Shown: one piece after another, positions 9,784 through 18,006 of the stretch
Layout: each line of letters starts with the position of its first letter
Numbering within the stretch: position 1 is the stretch's first letter
The notes under the pieces: model-generated
What the model saw: only the letters and a program-made list of their open reading frames with translations
Told to the model about the DNA's origin: nothing
Database searches by the model: none
Position numbers and translations under genes: made by a program
Assembly: GCA_050746125.1 (NCBI GenBank)
Contig: JBOGKX010000195.1
Coordinates: 1-64,000 of the forward strand
Length of the DNA: 64,000 nucleotides
Reading direction: 5' to 3'
From: JAJPKR01 sp050746125
GTDB taxonomy: Bacteria > Acidobacteriota > Terriglobia > Terriglobales > SCQP01

Positions 9784-10710
9784 GTGCTCGCAGCCCTAAT
9801 GCTCTGGAACGAACCCAACAATCTCTCTCACTGGAACTTTCAGCTCGACCCCGAATGGCGGCGTTATGGACGAATGATTCGGCTGGCGGCACGCGCGGCG
9901 CGCGAGTGCGCGCCCGGCCTACCGGTCGTAGCCGGCGGCATCTCGCCGATTGATCCACAGTTCGTTCGCCTACTCGCTGGACAGGGCGCGCTCGATGACG
10001 TTGATGCGATCGGCATCCACGGCTTCCCCCTGGATTGGAATCATTGGAGCATCCACCAATGGCCGGAGAAAATCGCCGAGGTCGCGGCGGCCACCGATAA
10101 AGCCATCTGGATTACGGAGGCAGGCGCCTCGAGCTTCGGCGCGGAAGAAGTGCAAGCTTTCGGGCTGGATGCGATGGCGCGCTTGCTCGCCGCCGCGCCG
10201 GTCGAGCAAGTCTTTTGGTATAGCCTCCTCGACCTACCTGGCACTTGGACCGCCACCACCCGCCATAAGGAGAGCGAAGGGAGCGCCTACTACCGTCATT
10301 ACTACATGGGTTTGATCCGCGCCGATGGGACGCCCAAGCTGGCCGCAGCTCATTTCCCCGCCTCATTCGGCCTTTGCCAATGGTTTCATTTCGAGGATCC
10401 GCGCTTGGCACGGGCGGTGGAGTGGCTAAGGCGCCTAGGGGTTCGCAAGCTGCGGACCGGCTTGAGTTGGGCCGATTGGTTCCGGCCTGGCGCCGAATCC
10501 TGGTTCGATCGGCAAATGGCGGCGCTGGCCGAGTTCGAAGTGACGCTAACGCTTTGTTTCACTCCCGCCCACCTCGGCCTGGAGCCGCATTACGCGAGCC
10601 CGCCGCGACGGGCCGAGGATTTCGCCGATTTCTGCCGCTGGACACTCGAGCGCTATCGCGACTGCCGCGAGCCCGCCTCCGCCCGTGGCCTCGAATTGGG
10701 CGTGGTGTGA
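9784..10710 (+). CDS. Glycoside hydrolase-like protein with apparent circularly permuted barrel
   Basis: A 308-residue protein resembling clan-A (GH39/GH5-like) glycosidases called beta-xylosidases. Residues 6-13 read MLWNEPNN, the classic acid/base strand (E10). Residues 108-115 read IWITEAGA, the expected nucleophile strand (E112), followed by VFWYSL. The second half then looks like the beginning of such a barrel: FGLCQWFHFEDPRLARAVEW (195-214), VRKLRTGLSW (220-229), VTLTLCFTP (253-261). Normally these strands come before WNEPN. Start is the GTG at 9784 with AAAGGA upstream; ATG 9799 is an alternative. No signal peptide, so it is probably cytoplasmic. First gene of the glycan cluster. It could act on or only bind a sugar. 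Confidence 0.75.
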   Translation: MLAALMLWNEPNNLSHWNFQLDPEWRRYGRMIRLAARAARECAPGLPVVAGGISPIDPQFVRLLAGQGALDDVDAIGIHGFPLDWNHWSIHQWPEKIAEVAAATDKAIWITEAGASSFGAEEVQAFGLDAMARLLAAAPVEQVFWYSLLDLPGTWTATTRHKESEGSAYYRHYYMGLIRADGTPKLAAAHFPASFGLCQWFHFEDPRLARAVEWLRRLGVRKLRTGLSWADWFRPGAESWFDRQMAALAEFEVTLTLCFTPAHLGLEPHYASPPRRAEDFADFCRWTLERYRDCREPASARGLELGVV

Positions 10711-10711
10711 C

Positions 10712-11872
10712 ATGCCGCATGTGCTCATCACCGGCGGCGCGGGTTTCGTGGGCGGCCATTTGGCCGAGCGCCTGCTGCGCGAAGGTTGCCGGGTGCGGCT
10801 GCTCGATAATTTTTCCCCCCAGGTACACGGCGACCAAGGCCCCGCCGCGCTGCCTGCCAGCTTGCGTCGCGACTGCGAATTGCGGCGCGGCGACGTGACC
10901 TCACCCTCCGTCCTCGATCGCGCCCTGGCGGGCATCGATGCCGTGGTTCATTGCGCCGCCGCAGTCGGCGTGGGCCAAAGCATGTATCGGATCGCCGATT
11001 ACTGTCGCAACAACGTACTCGGCACCGCCGAACTGCTGCAAGCCATCCTCCGCCGCCGGCAGCGGCCGCGCGGCGGCATGGTCGAACGCATCGTCGTTGC
11101 CAGTTCCATGTCCATCTACGGCGAAGGCCGCTACCTTTGCCCAGCTTGCGCGCCGGAACGCGTTTCCTGGCCAGTGCCGCCGCGCCCGCGCTCCCAACTC
11201 GAGCGGCGGCAGTGGGATCCGCTCTGCCCCCGTTGCGGCGGCGTTCTCGCCGCGCAACCGACGGATGAGACGAAGGCGCCCGATCCGCAATCGATATACG
11301 CCGTCACCAAGCTGACGCAAGAACAGATGGTGTTGAATTTCGCACGCGCCTACGGCCTGCCCGCGATGGCGCTACGTTTCTTCAATATCTACGGCCCGCG
11401 CCAGGCGCTCGCCAACCCTTATACGGGCGTCGTCGCCATCCTGGCCGCCCGCTTGCGCGCCGGCCTGCCGGTCACGCTCTTCGAAGATGGCGAGCAGCGC
11501 CGTGATTTTGTCAGCGTCCACGATGTCGCCGCCGCCTGCGTCGCCGCGCTCGGCGGCGATGGCGGCAGCGGCGTTTACAACATCGCTTCCGGCGAGGCGA
11601 TCACGATCCGCCGCTTGGCCGAAATGGTAGCTGAGACGCTCGGCGCGCCGCTCGAACTGGCTCCTCTCGGCCGCTATCGAATTGGGGACATTCGCCACTG
11701 CACAGCCGAGATCGACCGCGCCCGCCGTGAAATCCATTTTCGCCCTCAGATCGGGCTGCGGGCAGGCTTGCGCGAGCTGGCCGCCTGGCTCGATTCGCAG
11801 AAGCCGCTGCCGCGCACGGCTGGCCTCGCGATCGCCAACCAGGAATTGCGCACCTTTGGCCTGGGAGGGTAG
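10712..11872 (+). CDS. NAD-dependent sugar epimerase, dTDP-L-rhamnose 4-epimerase-like
   Basis: An extended short-chain dehydrogenase/reductase of 386 residues. It has the Rossmann motif GGAGFVGG at residues 8-15, a catalytic Ser segment SSMSIYG (about 131-137), and YxxxK as YAVTK (Y196, K200). Between these lies an insert with four cysteines, CPAC (143/146) and CPRC (172/175), as in dTDP-L-rhamnose 4-epimerases, probably a zinc site. It may therefore supply an epimerised or 6-deoxy sugar nucleotide to the downstream transferases. The ATG follows the upstream stop by one base. UDP-glucose 4-epimerase or UDP-glucuronate-type activity cannot be excluded. Confidence 0.82.
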   Translation: MPHVLITGGAGFVGGHLAERLLREGCRVRLLDNFSPQVHGDQGPAALPASLRRDCELRRGDVTSPSVLDRALAGIDAVVHCAAAVGVGQSMYRIADYCRNNVLGTAELLQAILRRRQRPRGGMVERIVVASSMSIYGEGRYLCPACAPERVSWPVPPRPRSQLERRQWDPLCPRCGGVLAAQPTDETKAPDPQSIYAVTKLTQEQMVLNFARAYGLPAMALRFFNIYGPRQALANPYTGVVAILAARLRAGLPVTLFEDGEQRRDFVSVHDVAAACVAALGGDGGSGVYNIASGEAITIRRLAEMVAETLGAPLELAPLGRYRIGDIRHCTAEIDRARREIHFRPQIGLRAGLRELAAWLDSQKPLPRTAGLAIANQELRTFGLGG

Positions 11873-11874
11873 CG

Positions 11875-12984
11875 ATGAGGATTCTACTGACCGCTGATAC
11901 TTATGGCGGTGTCGGCAGCTTCGCCCGCGAATTGGCCCTCGGATTGGCCGAGCGCGGCCACGTCATCGTTCTCGCCAGCCTGGGCGAACCAACCGACACT
12001 ACCTGGATAGGCGACCGCGCGATATCGTTTCACCGCTCGCCGCTGCGCCTGGAGTGGATGTCCGCCGGCGCCGAGGATCTAGCCGCCAGCCGGCGTTGGC
12101 TGGAAGGGCTAATCGCCGCCTTCGCGCCCGACTTGCTGCACGCCAATCAGTTCGCGTTCGCGTGCTTTGCCGCCACATTGCCGGTGGTTCTTACCGTCCA
12201 TAGCGACGTCGTCTCCTGGTGGCGCGCGGTTCATGGAGCCGCGCCGCCCTCCCCGTGGCGCGAGTGGTATGGCGAACTGGCGGCCGGCGCTTTAGCCGCG
12301 GCTTCTGCCGTGGTCGTCCCCTCTGCCGCCGCCGCCGCCGATCTGCGCGCCAGCTTCGGCTTTGCCGGCCCGATTGCGCTGATCGCCAACGGCCTGACGC
12401 CGCTGCCGCCAACTTCGCCGCCACGGCGGCAAGACATCACGGCCATCGCCGCCGGACGGCTCTGGGATGCCGGCAAGCAAATCCAACTCCTTTTGCGGCC
12501 CGATTTGCCTTTGCCCGTGCGAATCGCCGGACCCAGCCAGCCCCCAATCGGCGCCGGCGCAAGCGCCGCCGCCTTCCCCGCACTTCCCCAAATCACGCTG
12601 CTGGGCGAGATGAGCAGGCGGGCGCTCGCCGCCGAATTTGGCCGCGCCAGCGTCTTCATCGGCCCCAGCCGTTACGAACCTTTCGGCCTTGCCGCGCTCG
12701 AGGCCGCTTCGGCCGGCTGCGCCCTACTGCTCAACGACATCCCTAGCTATCGCGAAATCTGGGGAGCGACCGCAGCCTATTTCCGGCGCGACGATGGCGA
12801 CAGCCTGGTTCGCCAGCTGCAAGCTCTCGCCGCCGACGACCCGCGACGGCGCCGCCTCGCCTCCGCCGCGCGCCATCGCGCCCGGCGCCTCTACTCACGC
12901 CGCCGCATGACGGCGCACTACCTGCGGCTTTACTGCTCTCTCGCCTCGCGCGCAACCCGGGCACGCGCGGCGGCGGCCGCGTGA
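11875..12984 (+). CDS. Glycosyltransferase family 4 protein
   Basis: A 369-residue GT-B fold glycosyltransferase. The N-terminus MRILLTADTYGGVGSFAREL is the GT4 acceptor-domain opening. The C-terminal donor domain shows the E-x7-E region as PSRYEPFGLAALEAASAGCALL, with the retaining-type Glu residues. No membrane helices, so cytoplasmic or peripheral. It begins 2 bases after the epimerase stop, with GGGAGGG as ribosome binding site, and its TGA overlaps the next gene's GTG. The donor sugar is unknown; the neighbouring epimerase product is a candidate. Confidence 0.88.
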   Translation: MRILLTADTYGGVGSFARELALGLAERGHVIVLASLGEPTDTTWIGDRAISFHRSPLRLEWMSAGAEDLAASRRWLEGLIAAFAPDLLHANQFAFACFAATLPVVLTVHSDVVSWWRAVHGAAPPSPWREWYGELAAGALAAASAVVVPSAAAAADLRASFGFAGPIALIANGLTPLPPTSPPRRQDITAIAAGRLWDAGKQIQLLLRPDLPLPVRIAGPSQPPIGAGASAAAFPALPQITLLGEMSRRALAAEFGRASVFIGPSRYEPFGLAALEAASAGCALLLNDIPSYREIWGATAAYFRRDDGDSLVRQLQALAADDPRRRRLASAARHRARRLYSRRRMTAHYLRLYCSLASRATRARAAAAA

Positions 12985-14108
12985 ACGCCATGGAAATCCG
13001 CATCTTCGCCCATTCCTGGCTTTCCGACTGGAACCACGGCAATGTCCACTTCTTGCGCGGCCTGGCGCGCGCCCTGATCGCTCTAGGCCATCGCGTGGGC
13101 TTGTTCGAATCCTTGCCCGGCCCCTGGGGTGGATGGTCGCTGGCCCACTTGATATCCGAAGAACCGATGCAGGCGATGGCCGCAGTGGCGGAGTTTCGCC
13201 GCGCCTACGCCGATCTGCCCGTCCGCTTCTATGCCCTGGGCACTCAGGCGGCGCGTTTGGAAAGCCGCCTCGAGGACCTCGTGCGGGGGGCCGATTTGGT
13301 GCTGGTCCACGAATGGAATCCGCCGGAACTGCTAGCCGCGTTGGTCGAACTCCGGCGCCGGAAACGCTTTCTCCTCTTGTTCCACGACACGCATCATCGC
13401 GCCGTGAGCGATCCGGCGGCGCTAGCTTCCCTGCCGCTCGCCGCTTGCGATGCCGTGTTGGTCTTCGGGGCGGCCTTGCGCCGGCATTATGCTCGACTGG
13501 GTTGCCCGCGCGTCTTCGTCTGGCACGAGGCCGCCGACGAAACGCAATTCCAACCCGCCACCGCCGAAATCGAACAAGACGTGCTCTGGATCGGCAACTG
13601 GGGCGACGGAGAGCGCGACGCCGCGGTGCGGGAGTTTCTGTTGCGGCCGGCGGCATCGCTGCCGGAGGCCCGTTTCGCGGTACACGGCGTCCGTTATCCC
13701 GAGGCGGCGCGGCGCGAGTTGCGCGCCGCCGGCATTCGCCAGCGTGGTTACTTGCCCAATCTGCGCGCGCCGGCCGCCTATGCCGCCAGCCGCCTGACGC
13801 TCCATATCCCCCGCGGGCCTTATCGAGAGCAATTGGCCGGCATTCCCACCATCCGCGTCTTCGAGGCGCTGGCCTGCGGGCGGGCGCTGTTGTGCGCCCC
13901 GTGGCGGGACACGGAAGGCCTGTTCGAACCCGGCGCCGATTTTGTCGTCGCGCGCAACGGCGTCGAGATGACCGCGCTGGTGCGCGATCTGCTGCGCGAT
14001 CCCGCCGCCACCGCGCGCCTCGGCAATCACGGGCGCGGCACCGTCCTCGCGCGCCACACCTGCCGCCATCGCGCGCTCGAACTCCTCGAGCTTTGCCGAC
14101 GCCTATGA
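12981..14108 (+). CDS. CgeB-like glycosyltransferase (1 of 3)
   Basis: A 375-residue GT-B protein of the CgeB / Glyco_trans_1_2 type. It opens IRIFAHSWLSDWNHGNVHFLRGLARAL, with a central HEWNPPELLAAL segment and the family's late donor-site motif as IRVFEALACGRALLCAPW followed by TEGLFEPGADF. The GTG at 12981 overlaps the upstream stop (GTGA); ATG 12990 (MEIRIFAHSW) is an equally good start and would leave a 5-base gap. CgeB is known from Bacillus spore-surface glycosylation; relatives in non-sporulators are largely uncharacterised. Sequence is clearly related to, but not a close copy of, the next two genes. Confidence 0.82.
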   Translation: MNAMEIRIFAHSWLSDWNHGNVHFLRGLARALIALGHRVGLFESLPGPWGGWSLAHLISEEPMQAMAAVAEFRRAYADLPVRFYALGTQAARLESRLEDLVRGADLVLVHEWNPPELLAALVELRRRKRFLLLFHDTHHRAVSDPAALASLPLAACDAVLVFGAALRRHYARLGCPRVFVWHEAADETQFQPATAEIEQDVLWIGNWGDGERDAAVREFLLRPAASLPEARFAVHGVRYPEAARRELRAAGIRQRGYLPNLRAPAAYAASRLTLHIPRGPYREQLAGIPTIRVFEALACGRALLCAPWRDTEGLFEPGADFVVARNGVEMTALVRDLLRDPAATARLGNHGRGTVLARHTCRHRALELLELCRRL

Positions 14109-15259
14109 AGTCGCTGCGCTTTTACGTCTTCGGTTCGAGCCTGGTCTCTGCCTATTGGAACGGCGCCGCCACGTATTATCGCGGCCTATACAAGCACCTC
14201 CATGCCTTGGGCCATGCCATCACCTTCGCCGAGCCCGACATTTACGGCCGCCAACAGCACCGCGACGCCGAGGACGTAAGCGCCTATGCGGAAGCGCGCA
14301 TCTATCGCACGCGCGCCGAACTCGATACCGAACTGCGAGCAGCCGGTGACGCCGACGTGGTCGTCTTGCACAGCGGCATCGGCGCGGACGATGATTATTT
14401 GGCGCAATCGGTCATCGCCCTTGGCGGGGCCGCTCCTCCCGGCCGCCGGCCGCAAGCCATTTATTGGGATGTGGACGCGCCGGCGACACTGGCGGAAATC
14501 GAGGCACGGCAGGACCATTACCTGCGTCCGTTGTTGCCCCGCTTCGCTCACGTATTCACCTATGGCGGCGGCCAGCCGGTCGTGCGCCGCTTTCTCGCGC
14601 TAGGCGCCCGCAACTGCCTGACGATTTACAACGCCTTCGATCCCCGGACGCATTTCCGGGTGGCCCTCAACCCGGCATGGGAAACCGACCTCGCCTTCGT
14701 TGGCCATCGCCTTCCCGACCGCGAGACGCGCGTGGAGGAATATTTCATGGCCGCAGCGCGCCTCGCCCCCGCGCGGCGCTTCTTGCTAGCCGGCGCCGGC
14801 TGGGAGGGGCGGGCGCTGCCGCCGAACGTGCGCTATGCCGGCCATGCGCCCAGTCATCTGCACAACGTCATCAACAGTTCGGCCCGCGTGGTGCTCAATC
14901 TCAACCGCGAGTCCATGGCCCGCTGCGGCTTTTCACCACCCACCCGTATCTTCGAGGCGGCGGGCGCGGCGGCGGCCGTGATCACCGATGCCTGGCCAGG
15001 AATCGACGAGTTCTTCGCCCCAGGCCGTGAAGTTCTACTAGCCCAGGGCCCGGCGGAAATCGTCGCCGCGCTGGAGCGGCCCGACGCCGAACTGCGGCAC
15101 ATCGGCGAACGGATGCGCGCTCACGCGCGGCTGGTCCATACCTATGCGCAGCGCGCCAAGCTAGTTCACGACGTGCTCATCGCGCGGCCAGCGCGGGACC
15201 ACGAGGCGCCGGACCACGCCGCCAGTGTCGAGCGGGCGGCGGCAAGGGAGATTCCATAG
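14105..15259 (+). CDS. CgeB-like glycosyltransferase (2 of 3)
   Basis: A 384-residue CgeB-type glycosyltransferase. The N-terminus (LRFYVFGSSLVSAYWNGAAT) resembles those of its two neighbours. The donor half carries TDLAFVGHRLPDRETRVEEYF, and the CgeB signature appears as TRIFEAAGAAAAVITDAWPGIDEFF. The ATG at 14105 overlaps the upstream TGA (ATGA). The same frame is open far upstream, but only inside the previous gene. The C-terminal 30 residues are charged and poorly conserved in appearance. Confidence 0.82.
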   Translation: MKSLRFYVFGSSLVSAYWNGAATYYRGLYKHLHALGHAITFAEPDIYGRQQHRDAEDVSAYAEARIYRTRAELDTELRAAGDADVVVLHSGIGADDDYLAQSVIALGGAAPPGRRPQAIYWDVDAPATLAEIEARQDHYLRPLLPRFAHVFTYGGGQPVVRRFLALGARNCLTIYNAFDPRTHFRVALNPAWETDLAFVGHRLPDRETRVEEYFMAAARLAPARRFLLAGAGWEGRALPPNVRYAGHAPSHLHNVINSSARVVLNLNRESMARCGFSPPTRIFEAAGAAAAVITDAWPGIDEFFAPGREVLLAQGPAEIVAALERPDAELRHIGERMRAHARLVHTYAQRAKLVHDVLIARPARDHEAPDHAASVERAAAREIP

Positions 15260-15273
15260 AACCACCCCGCCTT

Positions 15274-16353
15274 ATGCTGCTGATCTTCTTCGGCCTAGCC
15301 CTTTCGTCTTCGTGGGGCAACGGCCACGCCACCACTTATCGCAGCCTGCTGCGTGGCTTGCGTGCCCGTGGCCACCGAGTGATTTTCTACGAACGAGACG
15401 TGCCCTGGTATGGCGGCCACCGCGATCTCGAGCGCCCCGATTACGCCGAAGTTCGCCTCTTTGCCGGCTGGCGCGACATCCGTGCCACCGCCTTGGCCGC
15501 TGCCCGCACTGCCGACGCCGTCGTGGTGGGCAGCTACTGCGGCGAGGCCATTGCCATCCTCGACGATCTGCTGTCGGTACGCCCACGCCGTTTGGCCTTT
15601 TATGACATCGACACGCCGGTCACCATCGCCGCCCTCGACCACGGCCGCTGCGAGTACTTGCGCCCCGATCAGCTCGCCGCCGTAGATCTGTATCTGAGCT
15701 TCACTTCCGGACCGATACTCAAGGAATTACGGCGTCGCGGAGCGCGCTGCGTTCGTCCACTGCACTGCTGCGCCGATCCCGAACACTACCGCCCCGGTCC
15801 GCCAATCCCGCCGCGCTGGGATCTGGGTTACCTCGGCACCTATGCTCCCGACCGACAAGACAAGCTGCGCCGGCTGCTGCTCGAGCCCGCCCGCCGCCTG
15901 CCCGGCCAGCGTTTTGTAGTGGCGGGTCCGATGTACTCCGATCAAGCTGGCTGGCCACTCAACGTGGAATATTTACCCCATGTGCCGCCTGGCGATCATC
16001 CCACTTTTTATCGTTCCTGCCGCATGACCCTTAGCATCACCCGGCGGGCCATGGTGGCCTGGGGCCACTCTCCATCAATTCGTCTTTTTGAAGCCGCTGC
16101 ATGCGAGGCGCCCATCATCACCGACCCTTGGCCTGGACTCGATGAGTTCTTTCGGACGGAGCAGCGGCCCGGAGAACCTTCGGAAGTGCTGGTCGCGTCC
16201 GATGCCGGCACCGTAGTCCGGTACTTACGTGAACTTTCGCCATTGGACTTGCGGCGCATTGCGCGCGCGGCACGCGGCCGCGTCTTGCGCCACCACACCG
16301 GATTGCACCGCGCCGAACAACTAGAATCCTACTTGCAAAAAATCGCCCCTTAG
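15274..16353 (+). CDS. CgeB-like glycosyltransferase (3 of 3)
   Basis: A 359-residue CgeB-type glycosyltransferase, last gene of the cluster. The N-terminus reads FFGLALSSSWGNGHATTYRSLLRGL, close in pattern to gene 2. The donor half has DLGYLGTYAPDRQDKLRRLL, and the signature segment is IRLFEAAACEAPIITDPWPGLDEFF. It starts 14 bases after the previous stop. No membrane segment is visible. Three tandem paralogues suggest stepwise addition of three sugars, or of one sugar at three positions, to a common acceptor; this is inference. Confidence 0.83.
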   Translation: MLLIFFGLALSSSWGNGHATTYRSLLRGLRARGHRVIFYERDVPWYGGHRDLERPDYAEVRLFAGWRDIRATALAAARTADAVVVGSYCGEAIAILDDLLSVRPRRLAFYDIDTPVTIAALDHGRCEYLRPDQLAAVDLYLSFTSGPILKELRRRGARCVRPLHCCADPEHYRPGPPIPPRWDLGYLGTYAPDRQDKLRRLLLEPARRLPGQRFVVAGPMYSDQAGWPLNVEYLPHVPPGDHPTFYRSCRMTLSITRRAMVAWGHSPSIRLFEAAACEAPIITDPWPGLDEFFRTEQRPGEPSEVLVASDAGTVVRYLRELSPLDLRRIARAARGRVLRHHTGLHRAEQLESYLQKIAP

Positions 16354-16445
16354 CTGCCGCCCGCCATCAAGCCGCCGACTCCGGAATCGGCATCCATTTT
16401 TCCATACTCCACGTTTCCATTTTGCGGAAGCCCGAGGTGGATCGA

Positions 16446-17453
16446 ATGCCGAGGAAAACTCTGACGGTTGTTGCCCTGACCTTCCTGTGCCATCTGGGTT
16501 TGGCCTGGGGACAATCCAACAATGCGCCCACAACCGGCAAGGGCTTCACTTTTCGCGCCTTTCTGGAAGACGCCTCGGGTGGTCCAATGTCCGGTGTCAC
16601 AGTTCAAATCGAGGAATGGAACGGCCTGGTGGTCGGCACCGCCGTCACGGAAAGCGACGGCTCCTTCGCCGTCCGGGACCTCGAGCCCGGCTTGTACTGG
16701 ATCAGCGGAAATTACCGGGGTCGCCCGTTCCGGCAGACCGTGAACTTCTCGAATCCGCAGTTGATTACCGAGGTGCAGTTGAACATACCATCGCCGCCGC
16801 GAACGGTGGCGAGCGGCAACCCCGCCGGGGACGTGGTTTCGGTCGGGGCGCTCTCTGCCTCGCCGGAGGCCCGCAAAAATCTCGACAAAGCGCGGAAGGC
16901 GCTCGCTGGCCATCAAATCGCCCGCGCCTTCGCCTTAAGCGGCGCCGCCATAGCCGGCGCACCGCGCTGGGCCGAGCCCTATTTTTTTCGCGGCGTGTTG
17001 CACTTGGACCAGCACGAATACAGAGAGGCGATTCAGGATTTGAACTCCTCGCTCGACAACAAGCCACAAGATCCGCTTGCACTGGCGGCGCTCGGCACCG
17101 CCATGCAGCAACTCGGCCGCCTTCGCCTGGCTTTGAATTATCTGGACTACGCAAACCGCATCAAGCCGGTGTGGCAAGCGTACTTTACTCGAGCGCAAAT
17201 CGATTTGTCGCTGCATCGCCCGACCCAAGCGATTCAAGACGCCGGTCAGGCGCTATCCCTCGATCCTCCCGGGCCGCCACAATGCCACCTGCTGCGCGCC
17301 AACGGCGACTTGGAGCTGCGCAATTTGGCCGACGCCGCGCGCGAGTTGCGCATTTTCTTGACGTTTTCGCCGAACGCTCCGGAGGCCAGCCAAGCCCGCT
17401 CGGTGCTGCACGCGATTCATCGCGTCGCACGCAATGAAGCCGGTCGCCCTTAA
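16446..17453 (+). CDS. Secreted protein with carboxypeptidase-regulatory-like domain and TPR repeats
   Basis: A 335-residue exported protein. The signal peptide covers about residues 1-22 (TLTVVALTFLCHLGLAWG, cleavage near AWG-QS). A beta-sandwich of the carboxypeptidase regulatory type follows (about 30-115; GVTVQIEEW, DGSFAVRDLEPGLYWI), then after a linker a helical TPR region (about 145-325; PYFFRGVLHLDQHEYREAIQDL, ALAALGTAMQQLGRLRLALNYL). The ATG at 16446 has GAGGTGG at 16433-16439. It lies 92 bases after the glycan cluster on the same strand but need not be co-transcribed. Such proteins are frequent in Acidobacteriota; binding partners are unknown. Confidence 0.75.
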   Translation: MPRKTLTVVALTFLCHLGLAWGQSNNAPTTGKGFTFRAFLEDASGGPMSGVTVQIEEWNGLVVGTAVTESDGSFAVRDLEPGLYWISGNYRGRPFRQTVNFSNPQLITEVQLNIPSPPRTVASGNPAGDVVSVGALSASPEARKNLDKARKALAGHQIARAFALSGAAIAGAPRWAEPYFFRGVLHLDQHEYREAIQDLNSSLDNKPQDPLALAALGTAMQQLGRLRLALNYLDYANRIKPVWQAYFTRAQIDLSLHRPTQAIQDAGQALSLDPPGPPQCHLLRANGDLELRNLADAARELRIFLTFSPNAPEASQARSVLHAIHRVARNEAGRP

Positions 17454-17627
17454 GAAAAATCTAACCTGGTCGCGTGAACAGGCGAAATGCGTCTATACCT
17501 GACAATGCGCGCCGCAGCCGCGCCGTCCGCAGCGCGCTAAACTGAAGAAGTACGGGGATTTATTGCAGGGAGGAGATTGGCAAGCGAACTGCTCTATCCC
17601 AGGGCGAGGATTCCAGTCGAGCAGCCT

Positions 17628-18002
17628 ATGATCATCTCAATCGCCATATTGATCCTGTCGCTGCTGGCACTCGTGTACTGGCTCGCCGCCTTTGTCCACG
17701 GCCGCGTGCTGGAGGCCGATCTTGCCGAGCTGGATCGATTGCATCAGGAAGGGTTACTGCCAAAACTCAATTCCTTGGAGCAAGACTTCCAGACTTTGAC
17801 CTCGCTGCTCAAGGCCATCGCTCCCGCGGTCCAGATGCGGCAAGCGCCATGGATTCGCTCCTATTTCGCCTGCCTGCGCATCTCTCGCGCCATCTGCTCT
17901 TCCTCGGCGTGGCTGGAGATGGAACTGCGGCGGCTCGTCGCTTTGCAATCTTGCAATTATCGCCGGGCTTGCGCCCGCCTCGCCGAATTCACCGGCGAGT
18001 AA
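17628..18002 (+). CDS. Small single-pass membrane protein, unknown function
   Basis: I do not recognise a family. The 124-residue product has one N-terminal membrane helix (about residues 2-24) and then a coiled-coil-like cytoplasmic or periplasmic tail with several cysteines towards the end. Start is uncertain: ATG 17628 begins right at the helix but has no clear ribosome binding site, while a strong GGGAGGAG at 17569-17576 lies directly before a TTG at 17577 that would add 17 residues. Convergent with the metallo-hydrolase gene, 4 bases apart. Confidence 0.5.
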   Translation: MIISIAILILSLLALVYWLAAFVHGRVLEADLAELDRLHQEGLLPKLNSLEQDFQTLTSLLKAIAPAVQMRQAPWIRSYFACLRISRAICSSSAWLEMELRRLVALQSCNYRRACARLAEFTGE

Positions 18003-18006
18003 ACGC

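Noticed and set aside
13133..14104. N-terminal extension of the second CgeB-like gene
   Set aside because: The frame is open but lies wholly within the first CgeB-like gene; the ATG at 14105 overlaps that gene's stop and begins the homologous region.
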